Of a stretch of DNA of 64,000 bases, positions 1-10,399 are shown piece by piece. The DNA comes from Isoetes taiwanensis (lineage: Eukaryota; Streptophyta; Lycopodiopsida; Isoetales; Isoetaceae). The translations under genes were made by a program, and so were the position numbers. How positions within the stretch are numbered: position 1 is the first letter of the stretch; every line of letters starts with the position of its first letter. The notes beneath the pieces are model-generated. The model had not been told where the DNA came from and made no database searches. It was given only the letters and a program-made list of their open reading frames with translations. Location of the stretch: NCBI GenBank assembly GCA_021234155.1, contig JAJEKV010000036.1:5774209-5838208 (forward strand), written 5' to 3'.

Positions 1-1337
1 GTCTCTAGCTAGTTTCTTAAGAATAGACATGTGCTCTTCTTTTGTGGGAAGTGTTCGAGTTTTGTACTTTGAAAAAATATTATAAATAGATTGATCTTTT
101 TTGCAGTCAACAATGACTGTTTAAGCATAGAAGAAAGCAAAAGGCAACCATTTCTTAACGCTCCTGCAACAATATTATAGGCATCCTTCTTTCACGGATG
201 CACTATTGCCTACTTGAGTCTCATCAAGAACTATATACTGCCATATTCTTGCCTTCAACAAAAAAGAGTATTCCAAAATTACAGCTGTACAATTTAACAT
301 CTACAACCTTAAAGCAAAAAATACAGAGGCGAGCAGCATGCAAGTGTCAGCGACAACAATGCTATTGCAGTTGTGGACTACAGAAAGGTAGATGAACAAT
401 GAATTGTTCCTTAACTACTTGATAAAAAAAACAGCAATATTTACTTAGAAACAAATAGGTGAAGGAGGAGAACATAGATAATTAACATAGTGCATGCAAA
501 AAAGAAATTTATCATTGCAACAAATATTCGCTGGTTGTAGGCATCACAACGAACATATTAGTTCTAACTTGCAGCACCAAAGAAAGTCACATACAATACA
601 TATGGCATCTGGAAAATAGATGCCATCCTACCAGTCACATGCTGCTAGAAACCAATGTTAAAATCCAGGAACACATCATTCCTAAGAATGAATCACAAGG
701 CAAAGGACGGGGTGATATGATTTCTCACATTCAAACAAAAGAAAAAGGATCTATAGATGGCATTTCTCACAAGAAAACAGAATAAAAGCGATGGGGTAAA
801 AGTGTTTCTGACAATGATGTAACAGAGATAGCAACTCATGATAGAAATGACCCAAGCAACTACAATATGCCGGTAGAGTTTGTCTTGCTTTACATGAAAT
901 ACAATATGCTTGTGAAGATTGTGTTCCTTTCTTCTTCTTCTATATTTGAATATCTATATAACAAACTGCACTTTGGCAAAAACCAAATTGGGAAGACTGT
1001 TGAAGCACACCATGCAAAGTTCATAGAAGACAAACTCCACAGACTATTTTCTGTTTCCTGCACAGTAGTAAAATTCGATCTTAGATTGCTTATGCTATTT
1101 TATGTACTGTAAATTTTGACCACCAACAGTTGAATAGTTTTATTGATTTTCAAGATAAATTGCATCAAAAATTATGCAGGTATACACAAAATTATATTCT
1201 TCTTCAAAAAGATAAGTAGTAAATTATATTATTTCCTGTGATTACAAAGCATGAACAGTCAGTATATAGTCATGCTAATAGTTATAAGTGGAAAACTCAC
1301 AGAGGCAACAAAATATCTATTACATAAAACTACATAT
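1..1337. other. Intergenic DNA, no gene recognised
   Basis: AT-rich sequence downstream of the B3-domain gene. Short open frames occur on both strands but none shows a domain, a signal peptide or exon-like borders. The part next to 1337 is presumably the 3' untranslated region of the minus-strand B3 gene. I see no repeat structure beyond A/T runs. Confidence 0.5.
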
Positions 1338-2229
1338 TCAGAACTTCTTCTCGTTATGCTGTGCTCCACCACGATAGATATTCATTGTCCATTCAAGCTC
1401 GCCTACGACTTGGAATTCCAATATATCACCAACTTTAAGAGAATAGTGGCTGACTAGCAGGTTCCAATTATGACTCAAACAATATCGACTGGTTTTTGCT
1501 TTCAATTTAGTGTCAATACCATCTGGTCCATGAACAAGGATTGCAGAACCCCTTGGAGGCATTCGCCAACGATCTTCCTCCTTCAATCTCTGACACAGAA
1601 AATAGAGAGCTAAGAATTTCTGGAAGGAAAATTAATCAAAGGGGAAATTTTTACTCACCAATCCTGATGAATAAATACGTTTGAGCAGTGGAACTTTAAA
1701 AGCTTTCTTAATGTCTGGTTCATCATCTGATACATTAACAGAGTCTTCTGGTTCTTTTGCTACACGTCTTTGTCGAGCATTAACAACTTCCTGCCGTGCT
1801 TTTTCATCCTCTACCTGCCAAATTCCAAGGGCTTTGGTCCGATTGCTGCCATCACACTTCTTTGCAAATACTCTGTTGCTATCCTCCGATATCACACATA
1901 AAATAACATCACCATCTACGAAAAGATTATCAGTCAAGAAAGCTTCCCATCCTTGGCCAAAAAACAATTTTGGCCCTGCAGATGCCACAAAAACTTGATG
2001 TTCTTTCCCATTTGGTCCTACAACTATCACATAACAATCTGGGCGCAAAGGAACATGATGGAGCTCCTGGAAATAAGAAAAATGAGAAATACATAGCAGA
2101 GAGATAAAAAAAATCTACTAGAGCAACCTATAAGTAAAAAACGACTGGGCTTACAAGCAAATGTCCATAATCGACATGTATTAGAAAACTTCTTTCCGTC
2201 GCCATCAGTCTACCTCCGTTCATCTCCAT
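1338..2229 (-). CDS. Two-B3-domain (REM-like) putative transcription factor, three exons
   Basis: Probable nuclear DNA-binding protein of the plant B3 superfamily. The reading is three exons, 2229-2155, 2066-1659 and 1589-1338, of 75, 408 and 252 bases. All are in phase 0, joined across introns of 88 and 69 bases with GTAAGC/CAG and GTGAGT/CAG borders, giving 244 codons plus stop. The first B3 domain spans about residues 12-110, with the family pattern of a GPNGKEHQV strand, then GWEAFLTDNLFVDGDVI. The second spans about 145-240, with KAFKVPLLKR, a GPDG turn, then LKVGDILEFQVVGE. An acidic and basic linker lies between them. Paired B3 domains are typical of the REM group. The start at 2229 is the first ATG in the open frame; in-frame ATGs at 2223 and 2205 are alternatives. 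No stop or frameshift is seen, so it may be functional. Targets cannot be told from sequence. Confidence 0.8.
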
Positions 2230-4292
2230 GCAAGATTAACTCGTTCTGCTGGAGGATATTTGACTGCTTCAATATAAAAAATAATATAATAAATATGGTT
2301 CTTAAACTATATGATTCTTATTTAATGATGACGTTGCTGACATCTATACTACACATAATCCTATAAAATACACAAACACACTAATGGTTGTATAAAAAGA
2401 AAATATGCAATTAGTGCACTATGATAGTTGAGTAAATAAAATATCCAATTATGCCTAATGAGGCATTCAAAATTTAGCAAAGCCTGAGTTTATAGTAAAG
2501 TAGGAAACAAAAGGATATTACAAGGCCCATTGTTACATGGAGAATGTGTACTTGTGATCTTTGTTGAAGGTACATATTTGATAGCAAAGATTTTATTAGC
2601 CAACTCTACGATGTAATAAAACATCTTATTGGGTATTCAACTAGTCTCCATAATACTTCACCAAGCCAAATCTTATTCCCGAGCAGAACTCAATGCTTTA
2701 TCTAGTCAACTAAGTGCCTTTCACATGTTTCAAAGGCAAATCTTTCTGGATTGTTTTAATGTCTTTGAAAATCTGTCTACTATAAGTCATAGATATAAAT
2801 CTTCCTGTTTGTTAACTACACCTAGTTTTTTCTATGTGCACGTTTGTAGGGGTCAGCTTTGTGTAGTTCTGGAATATTATTTCGTAGCATCACAAACTAT
2901 TATACAATTTCAAGAATTGCGAATATACTTCTCAAAGTTCAAGTGTAACATGTAGAAATGAACGTGAGATATCCTCCATTACGAATGTACTAATTGCAGG
3001 CATCTCATGAGATAATGTATTAAATAATATCTTATGGAAATCCATATGTAATTTGAACATTTGCACCCTTTTTCATCGAGATAATTATATCAAATTACTC
3101 TTCCTTATAGACATCTTCTTTACATTCACAGCCATCCATTACTATTACATGCAAAGTCAAATATTTGGCCCAAAAATATTTCTCTTTAGTAACTCAGTCC
3201 ACTAAATTTAAACGAGTCGGAAAAGAGAAATCTTCGTGGCAAAATGAGAACATCTCTAAGAGAAAAGTTCTTATAGAGTGCCCAAGATCTCTAAATTATG
3301 ATCTTCTCCTACATGATGTTAAGGCAATTCGTAGATATTCATTCTAACTAACATAACCGGATCCGGAACCTTGAACAATCCCACCAAAAATAAGTCTGAG
3401 GAAAATTTATTCGTACAATACACAATTCATTTTGCATAGACCTTAAATAACAAGGGACTTGTTTTTATTTACGTTTAGTAGTGGAGAATTTGGCCGAAGT
3501 CATTGATTCTCCAAAATGCAAAGTTGGAACGTGCAATCTCCTCCCACATGAAAAAGGTATATTGTTAGACGTACCGATTACTTCATATTCATAACAACTT
3601 GCTCACTCAACACCTTGTCTATGCCCATATGATGTCATATATGTACGTCCATATGATGCCATATCTACGTTGCATATTCTCGATTTGATTTTCTCGACTT
3701 ATGAGCCGTTTGCTTCTTATACTTTTCAATAGTACCTTCTTTAAGTAGTTGTAGTAGAGAAAAATTTGCATGAGCGCACTTTGGGTTGCATAAGGACTTT
3801 TCACTTTCCTCTTTTTTCCACATTCGATTAAGGCTACACCATATACCTTGCATTAGAAAAGAATAGAAAAGAAAGAGAACAAAATTAGCCACAATGGCAT
3901 TTTTAAGATATAGATAATGACAGTCTCAATCATAAATTGATTGGTAATCTAACATCCAATGTTCATCACATATATGAAGTTCTATATCTCTTAGACATGG
4001 CACCCATGAGAAATTTGGGGCCTTGTGGCCTTGTACGTATTAGAGATTATCGAGTGAAAAAAAAATAAGATAGATAGATAGATAGATAGATAGATATAAG
4101 CTTAAGGTCCATTGAGCCTACCAAGAACCATGAGGAGGATCTCAGGGTTTGAGCAACTCGGATTTGTTTTTGCAAGAAATAGCAAGGAAATTTTTGAACA
4201 CCTCTTTTTTTTAAGCTTATTTCCCAGATTTTTGTTTTTTGCAAAAAAATAGCCAGAAATTGCAGGGAAGTTTTTGAACTGATCGGAAATCT
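2230..4292. other. Intergenic DNA with an (AGAT)n microsatellite
   Basis: This holds the upstream region of the B3 gene and the downstream region of the receptor kinase. An (AGAT)n tract lies at about 4066-4093. Two related A/T-rich stretches at about 4163-4205 and 4232-4282 share a TTTTTGCAAgAAATAG-like core and look like a decayed local duplication in the kinase 3' flank. Open frames at 2629-2955 and 3165-3347 show no domain and are probably chance. Confidence 0.45.
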
Positions 4293-5996
4293 CTAAGGAT
4301 GGCCGGATTGTTCGGGGGGAACCATGGGATAGGTGCTTCCCTGCAGCATTTTGAGAGCGTCAGCTATGGCGGGACGGAGGCCAGGCTCCGGCTGGCTGCA
4401 CCACAACCCCACTTCCAGTACTCTGACGGCCTCTTCGTACACGAAGCTTGCATCCCCGACTAGGCTGTGGTCCACCACATCCATAGCCTCTCCTTCTCGC
4501 ACCTTCCTCTCAACAAATTCCGTCAATATCCTCAGGCTCACCTCAGAACTCACTGATTCCGGAATCTCATACGGCTTTTTTCCGCTCACAAGCTCTAGCA
4601 GCACTACTCCAAAGCTGTACACATCGGTTTTGTCAGTCACCCTTGAGATCAGCCATTCCGGTGCCATGTATCCTGGAGTTCCTCTTATCTCAGTCTCAGT
4701 AAAAGAGGAGCTTTCATTCAGCTTTCTAGCCACTAGCTTCGAGAGCCCAAAATCTGCTATCTTGGGCCTGAAATTCTCATCCAAGAGTATGTTCTGCGGC
4801 TTCAGGTCCAAATGTAGCACTTGATCTCGGCATCCATTGTGCAGATACGAGAGCCCTGTTGCCACATCTAGTGCTATTGTGAACCTCTTCTTCCAGTCCA
4901 GAACATTTTTGTTTTTCTCCACGAAGAGCCACTTATCCAAGGAACTGTTGCGCATGTACTCGTACACTAATATATACCAGGGCAGATGCACACAGAACCC
5001 TCTTAATCTCACCAAATTCACGTGGTGGATGCTTCCCACCGACATCACCTCTGCTGCAAATTGCTTCTCAACCTTGTTCGCATTTTCCATCCGCTTCACT
5101 GCAATCTCAGTTCCATCTGTAAGTACTCCCAGATACACAGACCCAAACCCCCCAGAACCCAGTTTATTACTGAAATGCTTCGTCGCGACTTCTAGCTCTG
5201 TAAAATCAAATTTTCCAGGCAGTGCTTGCACGCTATTCGTCAATTTCTCATTATTTCTTCGCTCCCTTATCCGGCGCCTGCATTTAATCCAAACACAGAT
5301 CAGACATGATACTACAAATATAGCAGCAGCACTGACAGTTCCTGCTATTTTCCCCGCATCGCTACGTTGCCCTGATTTGACAAATTCCCAAGTTACATTC
5401 ATGGTGGCGCCGTCTGTTACATTTTTTATCACACCAAAAGCCTTCCAGATTGAATTGGTAGCAGACAAAATATTGTTGGCACATGGTTTATGGTAATCCA
5501 TGTCTTGGCTGCATCCTTTGGTGGAATCACATACGTCGATAACTGTGGCGGTAACAGAGGTGCCATTGGCTCCAAAAATTCTGATAGATTTTCCGCAGCT
5601 CTCGCCATTCTGGAACCATCCGGTGGACATGGCCACTTGGTGGGCAGATGCGTTGAACAGATCCCCACACAAACCTTTGTATAGATCTCGAGTGATGGCG
5701 ATCATGAGGGCACTGGATCTATGCTCGGATGTTGGCGAGCAGTAGTAAGCTGAGTAATTGCGGTGCACTTCGCAGCAGAATTGGTCGCAATCCTTTGGAC
5801 GGCTTTCCATGCTCACATTTTTGCTGCCGTTCTGATCGTCGTCGCATCTTCTGTTGATGCATTTCAAGAGGCCGCAGTCTGCATCTCTGCGGCATTTTGA
5901 TCTGCAAACAGCCTGCAACTGTGCCCCCGATTGGACTGTGAAGAGTAGGAGGAGGAGAACAGGAAGATTTTGATATGAAATCGAACGGAGATCCAT
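4293..5996 (-). CDS. Receptor-like kinase with a kiwellin ectodomain
   Basis: Single-pass membrane receptor kinase, 567 codons without intron. An upstream in-frame ATG at 6032 would add 12 residues. The ATG at 5996 is preferred because the signal peptide (about 1-25, LPVLLLLLFT core) follows it directly. Residues 31-51 form a Cys module (C-x3-C-x5-C-x4-C-x4-C, then DDD) like the kissper part of kiwellins. Residues 92-205 match the kiwellin double-psi beta-barrel core: MSTGWF, IDVCDSTKGC, PCANNI, then IWKAFGV. The ectodomain has 14 Cys and seven N-glycosylation sequons. A transmembrane segment lies at about 214-237, followed by an RRRIRERR stop-transfer. The kinase domain is about 276-552: GSGGFG, K301, E316, HLD with D397, DFG 415-417, APE 445-447. 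HLD lacks the Arg of RD kinases. Kinase style resembles the SD2-5/LRK10-like group. Known kiwellins are secreted defence proteins, and some bind a fungal chorismate mutase. An immune or cell-wall-sensing role is inference. Confidence 0.88.
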   Translation of the reverse strand: MDLRSISYQNLPVLLLLLFTVQSGAQLQAVCRSKCRRDADCGLLKCINRRCDDDQNGSKNVSMESRPKDCDQFCCEVHRNYSAYYCSPTSEHRSSALMIAITRDLYKGLCGDLFNASAHQVAMSTGWFQNGESCGKSIRIFGANGTSVTATVIDVCDSTKGCSQDMDYHKPCANNILSATNSIWKAFGVIKNVTDGATMNVTWEFVKSGQRSDAGKIAGTVSAAAIFVVSCLICVWIKCRRRIRERRNNEKLTNSVQALPGKFDFTELEVATKHFSNKLGSGGFGSVYLGVLTDGTEIAVKRMENANKVEKQFAAEVMSVGSIHHVNLVRLRGFCVHLPWYILVYEYMRNSSLDKWLFVEKNKNVLDWKKRFTIALDVATGLSYLHNGCRDQVLHLDLKPQNILLDENFRPKIADFGLSKLVARKLNESSSFTETEIRGTPGYMAPEWLISRVTDKTDVYSFGVVLLELVSGKKPYEIPESVSSEVSLRILTEFVERKVREGEAMDVVDHSLVGDASFVYEEAVRVLEVGLWCSQPEPGLRPAIADALKMLQGSTYPMVPPEQSGHP

Positions 5997-6236
5997 CACA
6001 TGCCCAAGGATCCTAGCTTCACACATTACCAACCAATAAAAATGAAGGAGCCATTTGGGGAAAAATCAACTCTGATATTCATTCAGTTACTCTGTTTGTC
6101 AAAGATAAGTCGCATGAATAAGAGACTATTGCCTCTTTTAATCCAAATGTCTACAGGTCCCTTCTACTATACGCTACTAGTACGAGTCATGCTCCTTCCT
6201 ATATCTTATCTTATCTTAAAATATATAATTCCTATC

Positions 6237-8312
6237 CAGGGTTGGAAATTGAAGGGCTGCCCTGACTTTTTTTTGAAGGTCACTCTAAAAAGTGGACTTT
6301 CAAATTGCAAGGCATAATATAAATTAGACTTTCATGTGCATTGTTAGTGTAAAAGTAACAATGCGCAGACTTAATTTTTTTTTCTCCTTAAAATACTTAA
6401 ACATAAAAAAGCACTCGCAATATTTAACACATAAATATTGTATTAACATCGTTAAATTCCAGCAAATCATTTAATTCATAAGAATTTAAAACATAAGAGT
6501 TAAGCTAAATATATAAAAGTCATATGATTATAGTCAATTTTCAGAAATAAGTACAACTTGCAAATGCATTGATGCATAGAGAGCAATACATCCTTTGACG
6601 ACCATCATCAAGAATCTTTCTAAAAACCCATGGATGCTTAATAATCCATTCATCTCTAAATTCTCTCTCACTTGTGACCTTCCTTTTTTTATTCTCTGCT
6701 CCAGAACTATTCCCTTCCTCTCCCTCTATTGGAGTATTCAAATTTAGCACCACGGCCTTTTTAAAAACTGAAATTAGAGAAGCTTGCCTCTTGTCCTTCT
6801 TTGGGCGTCCCATCTTCTTCATCTCTCCTTCCAAAATTGTGAGATTAAATGCCTCTCTAGTTCCTTTTCCTGTAAGGTAATTTGATAGGAGAAAAGATTC
6901 AGATTTGAAAAGAAGAATAGCAATACAATCAAATACAATACTAAGTAAACAATCAAATTCAAAAAAAAAAAATCATGTTACGTATCATTTGCTTTTCTTT
7001 TTAAATAGGCTTAAAAAATTGTTGGTGGCGATTCAATTGAATCATTGGAGCTATTATTTTGCTTTTTTTGCCCAATGCATTTCAAAGAAGCCTTAGAGAT
7101 TTTAGCATTATGCCATGGCGGGGAATATGGCATGACGGCATCCATGGGAAATCGGCATATATGGGCTTTTTTTCGGATAGTTAACAATCTTTTCTATGAT
7201 CCACCATAGAAATTTCGATTCATTAAACTTTGCTTCTCTTGTAATTTTGCCTTGATCATATGAAGGCAATGCGGCAATGCACGGTACAACTACAATACAT
7301 GCAGGGAACTACTACAAACATCGGGGCAGTCTACAATAGCGTGTTTAAAATTGGCCTCTTTGGAACACTCGAAGCGCCAGAGAAAAGTTCTCTTCGCTAA
7401 AACATTCTATAGAATTTATCCTCCAGTAGATTCCTAAGTTCAGAAATCTGTTCTTCTCGGGATTCAATTTCTAGATAAGCAACCATCCGTTTCAGCTGAT
7501 AACAAATGGAAGAATGAGCTTACAGAATGATGCCGGAGCCCGAAGTTGCTCTTCCTGCCTCAGTGCCTGGGCATTCAAATTGCTACGATTTTGCCTGCGC
7601 ATCTGCTTTCTACGATTCTGCATGGAATAAGAGATTTTTAGCACAACCCATTGATCCATCTCAATCTCATGCTTTGAGCTGCAAAAAAATCTTACCTTTG
7701 AACTTGGGTTGGTCACTTAACTTGAAATCAAGGTCGCCATTCAGGGAAATACATAATCGGCCAGCATCATCTCATAATCGGCCAGATCAGAGAAAGAAAA
7801 GGGCTTCTTCATGCTCAATTTCGTAACAATACTTCAATTCAAGAATCGGATTCAGTCCAGTCTCAGAATTTTAGAAGAGGGAATTTTGGTTGGCAATATT
7901 AATTGCCTACCATTCCAGATTTAAGTTAAGCCATAATATAATAATGATCCCTGATTTCATTCCATTCATTCATATTCATATTAACGTAATGCCAATTATG
8001 CCAAGCCAATGCCAAAAATATAAAAAAAAATTATTCTCTAATTTCTTTATTTCTGTCCTTTATTTTTATATATTATGTATGGGAATTGCATAAATATATA
8101 TTTTAATAATAAAATTTAAAATAGGGGTAGGTATAAGTGCATGGCTATACTAAAAGTAGACTTTTTGCTGCAGGTCAATTTTTTTTTTTACTTTCATTTT
8201 GCAAGGCTACATAAAATGTAGACTTGTTTTTGAAGGTCTATCTTTTTCTAGACTTTATTTTGCATGGTAAAAAGGGTCTTGCAAGGCCTGCAGCCTTCAA
8301 TTTCCAACCCTG
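6237..8312 (-). mobile_element. Non-autonomous hAT-type DNA transposon, copy 1
   Basis: The element is 2,076 bp, bounded by terminal inverted repeats that begin CAGGGTTGGAAATTGAAGG at the left and end with the complement at the right. The flanks carry a perfect 8-bp target duplication TTCCTATC (6229-6236 and 8313-8320). CAGGG ends and 8-bp duplications are hAT features. Both subterminal regions repeat TTGCAAGGC and TAGACTTT-like motifs, likely transposase binding sites. The only coding remnant is an N-terminal BED-like zinc-finger segment at 6541-6834 on the minus strand. The catalytic and dimerisation regions are absent, so the element depends on a transposase elsewhere. Copy 2 lies in the opposite orientation at 16347-18416. 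Confidence 0.88.
6541..6834 (-). pseudogene. hAT transposase N-terminal fragment (BED-like zinc finger)
   Basis: Open frame of 97 codons inside hAT copy 1. It begins with a basic GRPKKDKRQ stretch (nuclear localisation or AT-hook-like). It ends with REFRDEWIIKHPWVF, then MYCSLC, the start of the BED/TTF-type zinc finger found at the N-terminus of one hAT transposase group. The second half of the finger and the whole RNase-H-like core are missing. The same frame is preserved in copy 2 (17819-18112), so it was already truncated before the copies separated, or it is kept intact as a DNA-binding peptide. Confidence 0.6.
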
Positions 8313-8320
8313 TTCCTATC

Positions 8321-8984
8321 GGCAAGATGCTCTAGGCATATTCGCCTAAAAGTGCACGTATTTCCGGGGCGAAAAAATAGGGAAACGGAAAAAATGCCAG
8401 AGAAAATGAAATCGGAAAAAAAAAATGCTCGGATGTGTCGTTCGAAATGCTTTGTGGAGCAATGCCGAAATGCTTGGTGGAGAAATGTTCGAAATGCCGA
8501 ATGCTTTGTGGAAAACCATTTGGGGGCAAAAAATGCTCCTGCTCTGTATCCAGATACATTATTTAAAGGCAGGAGCCATTGGCAGAGATTTTGATCGCTG
8601 GCGCTGGCCTGTGAAGCGAGATCCGAGAGAAGGGAGATGCGGATTTAATGGCAGAGCGCCATGCCCGATTTATGCAAGCAGCAGATCCGACGTTCGGTCA
8701 TGAAATTTTTGGCAACAGATTGTGGAGCACTAAGATCTGTGGGAAGCTCCGAAACTAGAATTTGGTCCTACTCGATTTCCATTGTGTAAGAATGAAGAAT
8801 TAGTCTAGGACGCAGAAGCGCTTTTATAATGCAGTCCGTAATGTCGAGGAAGTCGTCCCTAATCTGCTTGGGTCGTATGCAATGCCGGCCCCGATTTTAG
8901 TCCATCTTCCTTTCTATCCTATTCTTATCTATCTATTCTATTTTAGGGCACGGTATTTCCTTGGCTAAAATTTAACTGCTTGCT
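8321..8984. other. Intergenic DNA with short internal repeats
   Basis: Between the hAT target site and the foldback repeat. At about 8425-8520 a GAAATGCTTTGTGGAGcAATG-like phrase recurs three times imperfectly, giving open frames on the plus strand that look like repeat artefacts. No gene or known element is recognised. Confidence 0.35.
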
Positions 8985-9660
8985 ATTTCAACATGGACTT
9001 TCAAACTTTTTCAACAACCCGCGTAAATATTGGACTACCATTAGAGGAAAAATGAGATCACATTTTGTCCCATTAAGGGATGCTTAAAATGCCATGTCAG
9101 CTTTTCAAACTGTCCAATAAGAGAAGAGCTCCAGTGTATTTCATTCCAGTATTATGTGGCAACCTGTAATTAATGCAACTGCAACTATCTTCTGTAGTAT
9201 CTTTTTTTCATTATAACTTTTGATCCAGAACTCCGATTCAAAAACTTTTTGTAGCAATGGGTTCGTCTTCAAAAGATCTATCTAGTGATAACCCATTCAT
9301 ACGTCTTTTATAATATAAATGTACAAGAAATAAGCAAAAAATCATATTTTCTAAAGGTTAACGCATATGACCATATTGAAATACATCATAACCATATATC
9401 ATTGGAAAGATCTTTTCATTTCACATCTAATGCAACAAACGCCGCAGCATTTTGATAAGTGGATCAAAAGTTATGTGGGAAAAACAATAGCAATGAAGTT
9501 GTTGGTGCTGCATTAATTGCAGTTAATAGAGGGTAGCCATTCCATTGGAGGATTCTTATAGGGATGAAATGAGATCTCAAATTTCCTCTAATGTTACTTA
9601 CTATTCCACCATGGACTAAACTTTTTGAACCATCCGTCACGATCCGTGTCAATATCGACA
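8985..9660. repeat. Foldback-like imperfect inverted repeat
   Basis: The two ends of this stretch match each other in inverted orientation at three places in the same nested order. CATGGACTTTCAAACTTTTT near 8993 pairs with a related block near 9610. ATTAGAGGAAAAATGAGATC near 9040 pairs with the complement near 9560-9590. TAATTAATGCAAC through ATAACTTTTGATCC (9168-9225) pairs with 9459-9525. This could be an old foldback/MITE element or two inverted copies of one repeat. No coding capacity or target duplication was found. Confidence 0.5.
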
Positions 9661-10073
9661 TGGTCATGTTTACATCAGCCTTAAATTACAAAAATTCATT
9701 GTAAGAACTTTCTAACAAGTCCAAGATGTTGACACATGTCCCCTTGAAGGGTTGGCAAAAACTTGGCTCAGATGGTCCCATGAGTCGCTCTCCGAACAAC
9801 ACCCAAAATGAACACCATTGAATATGATTATTTGTGGTAGCTACACTACTGTAGATTATTGAGGGCCCTTTTTTTTTAAGCCTTTTTATTATTTTCACAT
9901 GTTGCAAATTCATCCATGGGTGTTTTACAAAAATGACTATTGAACTAGGGAAGAACGCTTTGAGAACCTCACCACATAGTAAACTAAGGGATTGAGCAGC
10001 AGAGGGCATGTGCTGGACACCGAAGGGAATTAATGCTATTGACTTATAAACCCTGAGTCCTTCACTTCCATTC

Positions 10074-10080
10074 TATAAAA
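10074..10080 (+). promoter_or_regulatory. TATA box of the Cys-rich peptide pseudogene
   Basis: TATAAAA lies about 70 bases upstream of the ATG at 10151. It is followed by a leader rich in CAAGTTCAAG-like repeats. The spacing suits a transcription start near 10105. This is inferred from position only. Confidence 0.4.
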
Positions 10081-10150
10081 CACCAATAGCTCAAATCAAG
10101 TTCAAATGCTCAAGTGCAAGTTCAAGTCAAGCTCAAGCTCAAGCTTAGCT

Positions 10151-10399
10151 ATGGTGTCCATGCTAGTTCCTGCGGCTATGGTATTGCTGTTGGCCATGGC
10201 TGTGCAAACTGCATATGTTATCTACAGTTAAGACAATTTTCCTTGCAACAACACCCCTAGGCTTTGCTAGTGGACGAGCATTCCTTGCCCTTCTGACTGC
10301 CCTCTAAAGTGCAACTTCAACTGCAGAACTTGCAAAAGCAAGTGTGGTCACATATTACGCAACCTCCTTATGTTAGCTCATTCTAACCTTACCGAGTGA
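10151..10399 (+). pseudogene. Broken Cys-rich secreted peptide gene
   Basis: The frame from ATG 10151 opens with a good signal peptide (MVSMLVPAAMVLLLAMAVQT) and then meets TAA at 10229 and TAG at 10268. The same frame continues to TGA at 10397 and encodes a Cys-dense stretch, PCPSDCPLKCNFNCRTCKSK then CG, with about ten Cys in total. The C-P-x-x-C-x3-C-x2-C-K-x2-C pattern recalls Cys-rich N-terminal regions of plant root-cap-like secreted proteins, but that assignment is weak. A TATA box at 10074 and a purine/pyrimidine leader support a former real gene. The 5' stop could instead lie in an unrecognised short intron. There are no neighbours on this strand. Confidence 0.45.

Noticed and set aside
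4333-5745. Plus-strand ORFs (163, 219 and 81 codons) opposite the receptor kinase
   Set aside because: They are antisense shadows of the conserved kinase and kiwellin frames, with no domains of their own.
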